In this document: in pieces, positions 19,201 to 26,364 of the stretch
Layout of the letters: the number at the start of each line of letters is the position of its first letter
Numbering within the stretch: the first letter of the stretch is position 1
Assembly (NCBI RefSeq): GCF_030846775.1
Contig: NZ_CP132910.1
Span: 716,001 to 780,000 of the forward strand
DNA length: 64,000 nucleotides
Direction of reading: 5' to 3'
DNA from: Geothrix sp. 21YS21S-2
GTDB taxonomy: Bacteria; Acidobacteriota; Holophagae; Holophagales; Holophagaceae
The notes under the pieces: generated by a model
The model's database searches: none
What the model saw: the letters and a program-made list of their open reading frames with translations, nothing else
Told to the model about the DNA's origin: nothing
Made by a program: the position numbers and the translations under genes

Positions 19201-19379
19201 CCCGGTTGATCTTCGGCCTGTCCAAGCCACTCGGGCAGGGTCAGGGGGCGTTCCGCCACGGTATCCGCGAGGGTGGGTTCGTCATGGGAGGACTGCGGAG
19301 GAAGTCCGGCACCGGTCCACGCCAACGTCGGTTCCAGCCATCCAGGCGAGGAGCTCTTCGGCTTGTCCGCACTTCCCAT
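16272..19379 (-). CDS. Serine/threonine protein kinase with membrane anchor and TPR-like tail
   Basis: A 1035-residue Hanks-type kinase. The kinase domain covers about 66-325 with glycine loop GEGGMG at 73-78, catalytic Lys95 in VALKLV, HRDIKPSN at 181-188, DFGLA at 204-208 and the APE-like MAPEQ. A single transmembrane segment follows at about 348-368. The remaining 650 residues lie on the other side of the membrane, are Ala/Leu/Arg-rich and look like TPR or related helical repeats (repeated A-x-x-x-F/Y-x-x-A-L units). All catalytic residues are present, so activity is likely. Such kinases are frequent in Acidobacteriota and myxobacteria. It faces the MFS gene tail-to-tail; targets cannot be inferred. 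Confidence 0.9.
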   Translation of the reverse strand: MGSADKPKSSSPGWLEPTLAWTGAGLPPQSSHDEPTLADTVAERPLTLPEWLGQAEDQPGRQVGRFVLGPLLGEGGMGRVYQAYDASLHRIVALKLVRNQDPQILARFEQEARAQARVDHPNICKVYEVGHFEGVPFIAMQYVEGGNLAQRGPGLDLRDKVRIITLAAGALEAAHQAGLIHRDIKPSNIMLEDRPEGVTPFLMDFGLAREQEGGSLTIDEQVLGTPAYMAPEQAMGVSGRIDARADVYALGATFFFLLANRPPFRGPSAAQTLVALSGDEAPGLRTLVPDLPQDLAVIVHKCLEKEPDRRYASARLLAEDLGRFSQGEPILARAPSLFYLVGKKARKHKVATLVLALAALLGATASAWNVRTTLRARAQTELARRFGEQVKDLEWSLRLAHLLPCHDLGRDLARVRRAMGAIRAEMAAQPGLAEAPGAYALGRGHLVLGEYPEARRELLRAWQLGARGPQVAQALGSALGELYRRGLEEAEREPIGDARTALRLELERKFRDPALEYIRLAGDEPYLKGLLAYYEGRNGDAARLAREALDADPALFEAHKLMGDAALDEAETAFQRGLAQEAAAAAAHAADAFGTALTIARSHRELYLAEARRCVLALKLAHQRTGTLDRSRLDEALARVDQALVCDPTASGTQLVLAQIWSTWAEALRHRGQSPMEANGKALEAARRAALTDPGTGPLIVMAALQRSNAEYIRYHGGDPDPWIQGASAHFQRAADLEPGNTTVLRGHILLCFVAADDARRKGRDPRATVEAGLALGAKLVELQPGLASNHDWVGGLAGAEAEYLLDHGRDPGPWFSRSLEAFGKAMAINPRDQPLLNNAAYYTARLGQWELETGRPSGPTLARALDFARRTVLLDPKASLGYGTCALAARVMAEQELKAGRNPMPFVREGEAACVKGEAQDPTFYDNPLQAGLLALVEARWLASQHTSPEPALSSALARLERARTLNRFPGWETDLALARGQLLGADLLPARAAALRAAAKKLMAGVARRDPGLQPLRDLEAAAGGRTPPSRTT

Positions 19380-19400
19380 TCAGGCATCCCAACGATGCCT

Positions 19401-19616
19401 TCAGTCTACCTTGGATTTTCCGTCCGCCCGGGCCAGGCTCCCGGGATACTCCGGGAGCTGGACGATCTGCTCGATCTTCCCGGTCATGGGGAGGGTGGCG
19501 GCGGCCTTGGCGTCGCCGTTGCATCCGGCCACCAGGTCCTGGTACCTTCCGACCTGCCGCGAACGGGCCAAAGAATCCCGCCCCGGACGGAGCGGGATCC
19601 GGCCGGAGTGCGGTTC
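19401..19616 (-). pseudogene. Possible gene remnant downstream of the barrel gene
   Basis: Directly after the TAG of the barrel gene, the same minus-strand frame stays open for 71 codons with coding-like third positions and ends at complement 19401-19403. It reads GRYQDLVAGCNGDAKAAA then LPMTGKIEQIVQLPEY. There is no good start codon or ribosome site apart from an internal ATG, and I recognise no family. It could be the end of a decayed gene, a read-through extension, or chance in GC-rich DNA. Confidence 0.25.
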
Positions 19617-20228
19617 CTAGAAGGTGTACCCGGCCACCAGGGCCACCATCGGCATGCTGTATTTGAAGGAGCCGACGCTGTTGCCGACCGTGATGTCCGC
19701 CTTGAAGGTCGAGGCGCGGTAGGTCAGTTCCACGCTCCAGTGCGAATTGAACTGGTAGCCGGCGTAGAGGCCGTAGGCCAGGGCATCCGAAGAACGGCCA
19801 TGCTTGTAGTAGCCTCCCCCGAGCAGGGGCAGTTCCAGCTCCACGTGGCTGGAACCGAAGGCCAGGCCGCCGCCCGCATAGAAGCCTTTGCCGGTCGTCC
19901 CGTCGACGTAGTAGAGGTAGTCCGCCCCCAACGTTCCAAGCGTGGAGGTCACCTCGGCCCGCGGCCCGTTGACCACCTTCCCGACCGGAGTGTTGAACGA
20001 GCTGGGGGTGCCCTTGGCGGAGGTGCCGTCCAGCCGTGCGCGGAGGGCGTGGCCGCCGCCCAGGTCCCAGCGGCCGAAGAGGACCAGCTGGGCTCCGGTG
20101 TTGCCGTCCGTGAGGAGCTTCATGTCCCCTTGGGGGAAGGCGGGCCCGAGTTGCACGCCGCCGGTGAAGTCCGCGGCGGAAAGGGAGGTGGCACCGAGGA
20201 TGAGGGTCGAAAGGACGAGCGACTTCAT
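19617..20228 (-). CDS. Outer-membrane beta-barrel protein
   Basis: A 203-residue protein with a signal peptide (MKSLVLSTLILGATSLSAA) followed by alternating hydrophobic and polar strands rich in Tyr, Gly and Ser, ending in the aromatic VALVAGYTF typical of outer-membrane barrels. About eight strands can be counted, as in OmpA/OmpW-sized porin-like proteins. The start at complement 20226-20228 puts the signal peptide at the N-terminus; the frame is open further upstream but through the promoter. A strong sigma-70 promoter lies about 50 bases upstream. It shares general design with the barrel at 53371-53952 (both have a Gly-Arg-x-x-x-A-L-A-Y segment). Its function is unknown. Confidence 0.75.
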   Translation of the reverse strand: MKSLVLSTLILGATSLSAADFTGGVQLGPAFPQGDMKLLTDGNTGAQLVLFGRWDLGGGHALRARLDGTSAKGTPSSFNTPVGKVVNGPRAEVTSTLGTLGADYLYYVDGTTGKGFYAGGGLAFGSSHVELELPLLGGGYYKHGRSSDALAYGLYAGYQFNSHWSVELTYRASTFKADITVGNSVGSFKYSMPMVALVAGYTF

Positions 20229-20273
20229 GACGTTGGCTCCAGGGCGGCCGGGATTGGCCGGGATGGCACCCTG

Positions 20274-20302
20274 AAGATAATAAATTAATAATTTAATGTC
20301 AA
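20274..20302 (-). promoter_or_regulatory. Sigma-70-type promoter for the barrel gene
   Basis: On the minus strand, TTGACA (complement 20297-20302) is followed after exactly 17 bases by TATCTT (complement 20274-20279). The segment is very AT-rich within a GC-rich genome and points at the barrel gene starting at 20228. The -35 box is a perfect consensus. Confidence 0.7.
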
Positions 20303-20387
20303 GCGGCATATCAATAGTTGCCAAGTGATATTGCAGATACCACTCGCCAGTGCAGGCCGTTTTCAATTAATCATTTAATAATTGACC

Positions 20388-20897
20388 CTAGTCGACGGTA
20401 AAGGAGTCCATGAACACCCGGAGCCTGGGATCGTCCGCACGCTCCACGGTGGCCTGGGCGTGGTGCAGGCGGCCCCGCTTGAGGATCACGATGCCCTCAA
20501 CCCGGGCCGTGGGGTTGGCCTGGGCCCGGTACTGGAAACCCGGGCCGCGGTCCGGCGGCAGATCCGTGCGCTCGATGGCGCCGCCCAGGCGCTTGGCCAG
20601 GAAGCCCTGGTAGGTGGCGAGCGCGGCGGGGATGGTGTCCCCGCCCTGGGTGCCGGGGGGGAGGTTGCCCACGTCCACCCGGAAGTTCAGGTCCATGCGG
20701 CCGGGGGGCGTGTAGGCGAAGCTGTGCCACTGGATGATGCCGAAGGGCGTGTCCTCCGGGTAGATGGCCATCCGGGGTTCGCCGGGGAAGGTGGCGTGGA
20801 CCCGCAGGTTCGGCTGGTCGAAGGCGTAGGGCTTGTCCCGGACGCAGCCCAGGAGAAGAACCGCGCAGACCAGGGGCAGGACCGTCCGGGCATTCAC
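20388..20897 (-). CDS. Hypothetical lipoprotein
   Basis: A 169-residue protein with a lipoprotein signal: hydrophobic VLPLVCAVLLLGC with the lipobox cysteine at residue 18. The mature part is a mixed alpha/beta domain with a YPEDTPFGIIQWHSFAYTPPG segment and a C-terminal RLRVFMDSFTVD strand, the shape of small single-domain envelope proteins that test a D-x-F-x-x-F end. I do not recognise the family. It follows the 20909 gene by 11 bases on the same strand, so both are probably transcribed together. Confidence 0.65.
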   Translation of the reverse strand: MNARTVLPLVCAVLLLGCVRDKPYAFDQPNLRVHATFPGEPRMAIYPEDTPFGIIQWHSFAYTPPGRMDLNFRVDVGNLPPGTQGGDTIPAALATYQGFLAKRLGGAIERTDLPPDRGPGFQYRAQANPTARVEGIVILKRGRLHHAQATVERADDPRLRVFMDSFTVD

Positions 20898-20908
20898 AAT
20901 CCCGGCCC

Positions 20909-21211
20909 TCAGCGGCTGTAGCGCCGGAGCATCCGCATGTTCCGCCGGTAGGCCGCGCCCCGGGTGAAGTTGATGGCGACGGGCTTGGGAAAGCGGGTGA
21001 TCGAACTGGCGAGGCTGATGAAGGTGCGGACGGTCTGGGCGGCCACGCGGCCTTGGCGGGCGGCGTTGTCGTAGTAGACCATCAGGGCGCTGCGCATGAT
21101 GGACTTCGGGAGGTTGAAGAGGCCGTAGGATTCCAGGACATCGTGGTTGATGCGGCGCGTGCCGTCGTTCTCCGTGACGATCAGGTCTTCCGGCTTGATC
21201 TCCTGTCGCAT
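20909..21211 (-). CDS. Small hypothetical protein
   Basis: A 100-residue basic protein starting MRQEIKPEDLIVTENDG, with a central helix KSIMRSALMVYYDNAARQGR and an Arg-rich end (RRNMRMLRRYSR). I set the start at complement 21209-21211 because GGAGA lies eight bases upstream; the frame is open for 23 more codons without a ribosome site. No family is recognised. The basic tail could contact nucleic acid or membrane, which is speculation. It lies between prfC (83 bases upstream) and the lipoprotein gene downstream. Confidence 0.6.
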   Translation of the reverse strand: MRQEIKPEDLIVTENDGTRRINHDVLESYGLFNLPKSIMRSALMVYYDNAARQGRVAAQTVRTFISLASSITRFPKPVAINFTRGAAYRRNMRMLRRYSR

Positions 21212-21293
21212 TCCTGAATCTCCTACCCTGGTATCGGCTGGGCTTGCGTTCAACCTAAGCGTAATTCGCCCAGGCTTCAATAAGAATTAATAC

Positions 21294-22859
21294 CTACTGC
21301 GGATGATCCAGGAAGGTGAGGTCGGGGTTCTTCTCCTTGGTGGTGCGGCGCTGCCAGTCGTTCTCGAAGAGGATGGCGGGGTTGCCGTCGGCATCCTCGA
21401 CCAGCTCCCCCCAGAACCGGCTGGGCTCGGGCCAGCCGCCCTGGAGCCACCGGGCCATCTGGAAGCTGCGGGGCTCCATGATCACCGGGCAGGCGTACTC
21501 GGTCTTGAGGCGGTGCTGGAGCACGTCGAACTGCAGGCGGCCCACGGCGCCCAGGATGGGCAGGGGCGCGCCGCCCCGGGGCCAGAACACCTGCACCACG
21601 CCCTCCTCGGCAATCTGCTGCACGCCCTTCAGGAAGCCCTTGCGGGCCCCGGGATCCGCCAGGCGAACGGAGACGAACTGCTCGGGGGAAAAGCGCGGCA
21701 CGGCGTGGAACTCCACGGGGCCCGCGGCGCTCAGCACGTCCCCGATGCGGAACATGCCGGGGTTGATCAGACCCAGGATGTCCCCGGGGAAGGCCTCGTC
21801 CACGATGACCCGCTCGCGGCCGAAGAACATGTGGGGGTAGTTGAGCTTGATGCTCTTGGCGCCGCGCACGTGGAGGGCGTCCATGCCCCGCTCGAAGCGG
21901 CCCGAGACGATGCGGGCGAAGGCCACCCGGTCCCGGTGGGCCTTGTTCATGTTGGCCTGCACCTTGAAGACGAAGGCCGTGAAGGGGGCGTCCACCGGCA
22001 CTTCGCCGCCGTCCATGAGGGGGCGGGCGTGGGGCGCCGGGGCCATGGCGAGGAACTCCTCCAGGAATTCGGCCACGCCGAAGTTGTTCAGGGCGCTGCC
22101 GAAGAAGAGCGGCGACTGCCGCCCGGCGAGGAATTCCTCCATGTCGAAGGGGGGCAGCACGTGGTCCATGAGGTCCACGTCGTCGCGCAGCTGCTGGAGC
22201 TCGGCGGGGGTGAGCAGGGCCTTGATCTCGGGGTCGTCCAGGCCCCCTTCCCCGGCCACGCGGGCCTTGCGGCCGGCCTTGGTCCGCTCGAACACCTGGA
22301 TCTGGCCGGTGGCGCGCACATAGACGCCCTTGAAGTCCGTGCCCGAACCGATGGGCCAGGTCATGGGCACGGCGTGCAGGCCGAAGAGCTCCTCCACCTC
22401 GTCGATGAGTTCCACCGGCTCCCGCCCGGGGCGGTCCAGCTTGTTCACGAAGGTGAAAATCGGCAGGGCCCGCTCACGGGCCACGCGGAAGAGCTTCTTG
22501 GTCTGCTCTTCCACGCCCTTGGCGCAGTCCAGGAGCATCACGACGCTGTCGGCTGCGGTCAGGGCGCGGTAGGTGTCCTCGCTGAAGTCCTGGTGGCCGG
22601 GGGTGTCCAGGAGGTTGATGACGTGGTCCTGGTACTCGAACTGCATGGCGGCGGAGGTGACGGAGATGCCGCGCTCCTGCTCGATCTCCATCCAGTCGCT
22701 CTGGGCGTGGCCCGCCCCTTCGCGGCCCTTGACGCTGCCGGCTCGGTCGATGGCGCCGCTGTAGAGCAGGAGTTTTTCCGTGAGGGTGGTCTTGCCCGCG
22801 TCGGGGTGGCTGATGATGGCGAAGGTGCGTCGGCGCTTGATTTCTTCGTTCAGATGCAT
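21294..22859 (-). CDS. prfC: Peptide chain release factor 3
   Basis: GTPase that removes RF1/RF2 from the ribosome after termination. The 521-residue product has the G1 loop SHPDAGKTTLTE, the switch region with ERGISVTSA, G3 DTPGHQDFSEDTYR, and G4 NKLDRPGREP, all in the first 150 residues, then the domain II/III regions typical of RF3 (GLINPGMFRIGD; VGRLQFDVLQHRLKTEY). I prefer the ATG at complement 22857-22859, which gives the usual MHLNEEIKRRRTFAI start; a GTG 12 bases earlier has no ribosome site. Length matches the family. Confidence 0.95.
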   Translation of the reverse strand: MHLNEEIKRRRTFAIISHPDAGKTTLTEKLLLYSGAIDRAGSVKGREGAGHAQSDWMEIEQERGISVTSAAMQFEYQDHVINLLDTPGHQDFSEDTYRALTAADSVVMLLDCAKGVEEQTKKLFRVARERALPIFTFVNKLDRPGREPVELIDEVEELFGLHAVPMTWPIGSGTDFKGVYVRATGQIQVFERTKAGRKARVAGEGGLDDPEIKALLTPAELQQLRDDVDLMDHVLPPFDMEEFLAGRQSPLFFGSALNNFGVAEFLEEFLAMAPAPHARPLMDGGEVPVDAPFTAFVFKVQANMNKAHRDRVAFARIVSGRFERGMDALHVRGAKSIKLNYPHMFFGRERVIVDEAFPGDILGLINPGMFRIGDVLSAAGPVEFHAVPRFSPEQFVSVRLADPGARKGFLKGVQQIAEEGVVQVFWPRGGAPLPILGAVGRLQFDVLQHRLKTEYACPVIMEPRSFQMARWLQGGWPEPSRFWGELVEDADGNPAILFENDWQRRTTKEKNPDLTFLDHPQ

Positions 22860-22962
22860 GGGTTCCGTCACAAAAAGGGAGCGGCGCCGGGTTGGCGGCG
22901 GCCGCTCACCTTCATTCTACCCGCGATGACCTGCCTGGAATCGGCAGGTGCGCCTTGCTTTT

Positions 22963-22991
22963 TTGAAATTCATGCCATACTTCCATACTGT
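22963..22991 (+). promoter_or_regulatory. Sigma-70-type promoter for the 23021 gene
   Basis: TTGAAA (22963-22968) and TACTGT (22986-22991) are separated by 17 bases in an AT-rich patch about 30 bases before the ATG at 23021. A perfect six-base hairpin (CCTGCC/GGCAGG) lies just upstream near 22930-22950. Confidence 0.5.
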
Positions 22992-23020
22992 CAAACAGTC
23001 TTGGGCCACAAGGATTGCGC

Positions 23021-24202
23021 ATGGTAATTACCGACATGGAAATCCGTGATTATCGGCCCGGAACCCGCGCGGCGGTCTGGGAGATCCAGGAATTCCGCGG
23101 CCGGGCGGGCCTGGAGCGGCTGGAGGGGGACTGGCGCCGCATCTGGGCAGGCCTGCCGCTGCGCACCAGTTTCATGTCCTTCGAGGCCTGCGCGGCCCAC
23201 GTGGACCACATCATGGGGGACCCGGACCAGCTCCGGTGCCTCGCACTGGGCGACGGCCGGGAGGTGCGGGGCATCTGCCTGCTGGAACCGCGGATGGACA
23301 TGCGCCTGGGCATGCCGGTGCCGACGTGGGGCGTGCTCTGGCTCAAGCACAGCCACCAGGCCGATGTGCTCTGCACCGACGACGAGGCGCGCCGGCGCTT
23401 CCTCCCGGCCCTGGCGGCCCATGTCCGGCGGGAGCCGGAGGGCCGGCCCCTGCTGGTCATGGGTCCGCTGCCGTCCGGATCCCCCTTCTGGGAGGGCCTG
23501 CGCAGCCTGGGTCCCCCCTGCCTGGATCCCAAGGAGAGCGTGCGATTCATGGACTGCGGCAGCCCCTACGGAGATCTGCTGGCGGGCCTGTCCGGAAATT
23601 TCCGCCACAACCTGAACACCGCCCGGAAGCGGCTGGCAGGCCTTGCCGACGTCCACTTCGTCATCGCCCGCGAACCGCGGGAGCTGGAGCGGGAATTCAG
23701 CACCTTCCTGGAGGTGGAGGCCTCCAGTTGGAAAGGCGCCGCCGGAACCGCCGTGAAGTTCCGCCGCAGGCAGCCCGCCTTCTTCGCGGCCCTGGCCGGA
23801 ACGCTGCGGGGGGAGACCGACCGGTTCGAAATCCACGCGCTGTACGCCGAAGGACGCTGCCTGGCCTCGATCCTGGGCACCCGGACGGGGGCGGTCTTCT
23901 CGGCCCTCAAGACCGCCTACGATCCCGCCTTCGCCCGGGTTTCCTCCGGGCAGGTGCTCCTCGCGCGCGTCATCGAGCTCTGCTGCGCGGACCCTGGGAT
24001 CCAGCGCCTCGACCTGGTGAGCGATGCGCCGTGGCTGCGCGGGTGGCGCACGGAGCAGGTGACGCTGCAACTGGCGTACGTGGGCACCGGAGGCTGGCGG
24101 GGCCGGCTGCTCACCGCCCTGCTCAAGCTGCGGTTCGGCCCGGTGCGCAGGTTGGCGCGCTGGCTGCGGGAACGGAAGGCGCTCAGCCGAATTCCGCTGT
24201 GA
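23021..24202 (+). CDS. GNAT/FemAB-like acetyltransferase domain protein
   Basis: A 393-residue protein with two GNAT-like halves, resembling the CelD/FemAB-type acyltransferases that add acyl or aminoacyl groups to envelope precursors. The second half carries LLAGLSGNFRHNLNTARKRLAG, EVEASSWKGAAGTAVK and FEIHALYAEGRCLASILGTRTG, which match the BioF2-like acetyltransferase pattern. It has no signal peptide. The ATG at 23021 is preceded by AAGGA. The last 20 bases overlap the convergent FkbM-like gene. The neighbour genes (acetyltransferase, FkbM-like) hint at surface-glycan modification, but this is inference. Confidence 0.7.
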   Translation: MVITDMEIRDYRPGTRAAVWEIQEFRGRAGLERLEGDWRRIWAGLPLRTSFMSFEACAAHVDHIMGDPDQLRCLALGDGREVRGICLLEPRMDMRLGMPVPTWGVLWLKHSHQADVLCTDDEARRRFLPALAAHVRREPEGRPLLVMGPLPSGSPFWEGLRSLGPPCLDPKESVRFMDCGSPYGDLLAGLSGNFRHNLNTARKRLAGLADVHFVIAREPRELEREFSTFLEVEASSWKGAAGTAVKFRRRQPAFFAALAGTLRGETDRFEIHALYAEGRCLASILGTRTGAVFSALKTAYDPAFARVSSGQVLLARVIELCCADPGIQRLDLVSDAPWLRGWRTEQVTLQLAYVGTGGWRGRLLTALLKLRFGPVRRLARWLRERKALSRIPL

Positions 24203-25151
24203 GCAGGTCGCGAACCTTCCCCCGCTCGCCCCGTTCCACATCCACCAGCTCCAGGTCCGCGATGGCCTCCAGGCGCTCCCGCCGGTCCAGGAAGCGGGAC
24301 GGGTTCCGGGGATCCCGTCCTTCGCGGTAGGTGCTGGGCCGGAAGTCGGCCACGGGGTCGCCCACCCGCAAGCCGCCCAGGTGGTCCTTCCGCACGAAGA
24401 AGGCGTTCAGGCCCGCCTTGTTGGACCCCACGAAGGCGTAGCCCTTGCTTTCCGCCAGCAGGCACAGGGCCCGAAGCGAGGCCCCCCAGTAGGCGTGGCT
24501 GCCGTCCCAGACGCGGCCGGCGTCGTAGGGCACGGTCACGGCGCGGTGGGCGCCGAAGAGGTTGTTGTATTCGCACACCACGATGACCGGGGCCACCACG
24601 TCGATGGCCTCCCAGACCCAGTAGTCGTTCCCGTCGATGTCCACGCTGAGCAGGCCGATCGGCCCTTCCAGCCCCCCTCCGCGGATGAGGTCGTTGATGT
24701 TCTCCCTGGAGATCCAGGCGGCGACGGGGTTCAGGGTGTGCCGGGGGAACAGGGGACTGGCCCTGATGCGTTCCACATTCCGGGGCGAGCCGTCGATGAC
24801 CAGGCCCGACCAGCCGTCGTTCTGCATGAGGAAGCGGGTGTTGCTCTGCTGGTAGTCCTCCACCCCGAATTCCACGAAGGTCCGCTCGCGCACGCCCGTC
24901 TTGGCCACCAGGAACTGGAGGATGCCGTCCTCCCCCCACTGGGAGAAGCACCTGAACTCGGCGTCCTGGATGTTGGCGTCCACGGGAAGCGCCACGACCA
25001 TCCGGGCCGCCGTGTTCCCCTGGAGGGCGAGCTGCTGCTCCGACGTGATCCACATGGCTTCCACCATGTTCCGGACGCTCCGGGCGGAACGGTAGCCGCG
25101 CGCCTTCAGGAAGTGGCGCATCCTGCGTTCGCATTCCTTCACCCAACCCAT
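24183..25151 (-). CDS. FkbM-like / methyltransferase-fold hypothetical protein
   Basis: A 322-residue protein. The core reads FSQWGEDGILQFLVAKT, then RTFVEFGVEDYQQSNTRFL, GWSGLVIDGSPRN and LLSVDIDGNDYWVWEAI, a Rossmann-like pattern (glycine-rich strand, acidic end of strand 2, then a D-x-D) seen in FkbM-type methyltransferase relatives. The canonical SAM motif is modified to EFGVED, so activity is uncertain. CAGGAG lies before the ATG at complement 25149-25151. It is convergent with, and overlaps by 20 bases, the preceding acetyltransferase gene. A role in glycan or lipid decoration is possible. Confidence 0.55.
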   Translation of the reverse strand: MGWVKECERRMRHFLKARGYRSARSVRNMVEAMWITSEQQLALQGNTAARMVVALPVDANIQDAEFRCFSQWGEDGILQFLVAKTGVRERTFVEFGVEDYQQSNTRFLMQNDGWSGLVIDGSPRNVERIRASPLFPRHTLNPVAAWISRENINDLIRGGGLEGPIGLLSVDIDGNDYWVWEAIDVVAPVIVVCEYNNLFGAHRAVTVPYDAGRVWDGSHAYWGASLRALCLLAESKGYAFVGSNKAGLNAFFVRKDHLGGLRVGDPVADFRPSTYREGRDPRNPSRFLDRRERLEAIADLELVDVERGERGKVRDLLTAEFG

Positions 25152-25240
25152 GCCGACTCCTGTAGTAACGGTTATCGCAAGCTTGCGGGGCCGACCGGAA
25201 TTTGCCAACATTTATCTTCACCCCGATTCTTGAGGAATCC

Positions 25241-25699
25241 ATGGAAATCCGGCGCGCCGCCAAGGCGGACCTTCCCTCCATCACGGCCCTGGCGGCCGGT
25301 TTCAGGGACCACCTCGGCCGGTCCGGACCCAGCGACGCCCAGTTCGCCGAGAGCATCGCCCGGCTCCTGGATTCGGAGGACGCGGAGTTCTGCCTCGCCC
25401 AGGAAGGGCAGGTCCCGGTCGGCTACGTCCTGCTTCGGTACCGCCATTCCATGTGGGCCGGAGGCACCGAAGCCACCCTCGAGGACCTGTTCGTGGACCC
25501 CGGTGCCCGCAGGGCCGGGGCCGGCAGGGCCCTGGTGGAAGCCGCCCTGGGCATGGCCCGCGAGCGGTCCTGCGCCTCGGTGTGCCTGGACACGAACGAG
25601 AACAACGCCGCCTCCACGGCCATCTACGCGAAACTCGGGTTCAACGCCTTCTCGAAGCGCTGGAACGGCAGGCAGGTCTTCTACCGGTTGAATTTCTAG
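25241..25699 (+). CDS. GNAT-family N-acetyltransferase
   Basis: A 152-residue single-domain acetyltransferase. It shows MEIRRAAKADLPSITALAAG at the start, the substrate-side strand ATLEDLFVDPGARRAGAGRA with the R-x-x-G-x-G/A acetyl-CoA loop, and NENNAASTAIYAKLGF at the end. The ATG at 25241 is taken because it aligns with the family start and has GAGGA upstream; 13 in-frame codons precede it. The TAG stop lies in a CTAG (25696-25699) that is also the left border of mobile element A, so the gene ends exactly at an insertion site but appears intact. Confidence 0.85.
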   Translation: MEIRRAAKADLPSITALAAGFRDHLGRSGPSDAQFAESIARLLDSEDAEFCLAQEGQVPVGYVLLRYRHSMWAGGTEATLEDLFVDPGARRAGAGRALVEAALGMARERSCASVCLDTNENNAASTAIYAKLGFNAFSKRWNGRQVFYRLNF

Positions 25700-26307
25700 A
25701 AGCCCGGCTTCGTCATCGCACGTGTCCCGGATCTCCAGCCCGGTTCGTTGACGCAGGCAAGCTGCGTCAACGGCAAGCTCTCGCCTTGGGATTCCGCGAA
25801 AGTGTTGGCACACTCCGGCTTCGACGAACGTTTTGGACCAACATGGAAGGGCGGCTCCCCGGGTGGGCCTAGGGCCCTTCGATACGCTTCAAGGGTTGCG
25901 GGGTGGAAGACGGGTCGCGCCGACGCTGGCAAGCAAAGGGCTTTCGCCAGTTCCCATTCCGCGGTCCGGCCAGGGTCCAGGCCGAGTGGATCCCGGTCCG
26001 CACCGCCCATGACCTCCCGCAATGGGCCCGGGCCTTTGCCTCGGGAACCACGGTTCCATGGGAGGCCTGGTTGAGCCGATCAGCGTCGGCGCTCCCCCCT
26101 CTTCCTGCCATGACCCACTCGCAGCGCGCCCCGGAGGCAATAGGCACGTCGGCAGGGCCCCCTGACCCCATGCCCTGGACCGACAGCGAAGCCGGCAAGC
26201 GGAACCCGGCCCCCCGTCTCCTTCGGAATCCAACGAGGCCGGCTTGTCCGGCCGAGTACCCGGGGCGAAGATCCGGGACACGTGCGATTCCATTGCCGGG
26301 CCCCTAG
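25696..26307. mobile_element. Palindromic element A (604 bp, 44-nt terminal inverted repeats, flanked by CTAG)
   Basis: Between CTAG at 25696 and CTAG at 26304 lies a 604-base unit. Its ends, 25700-25743 and 26260-26303, match as reverse complements at 34 of 44 positions without gaps, including a perfect 20-base block (ATCGCACGTGTCCCGGATCT on the left arm). Inside, TTGACGCA/TGCGTCAA (25748-25770) is a perfect hairpin. Open frames exist on both strands but none resembles a known protein and codon use is poor. It looks like a non-autonomous transposable element. The right CTAG is interrupted by the IS630 insertion (its TA is the IS target). Confidence 0.7.
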
Positions 26308-26364
26308 TGTAGGCCGCCAGAAATACCTGTAACGCCAATACAGCTCGTCGCATCCAGGCGGCAG

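Noticed and set aside
16143-20288. A 1381-codon plus-strand open frame, the longest in the window
   Set aside because: It is antisense to the kinase and barrel genes, which have clear motifs and coherent domains. Its product is a run of Gly/Pro/Gln/Arg with no domain, as expected from GC-rich antisense DNA.
25696-26353. Several 100-150-residue frames inside element A on both strands
   Set aside because: None has a ribosome site, plausible composition or a recognisable fold, and they overlap each other. The inverted ends suggest non-coding transposon DNA.
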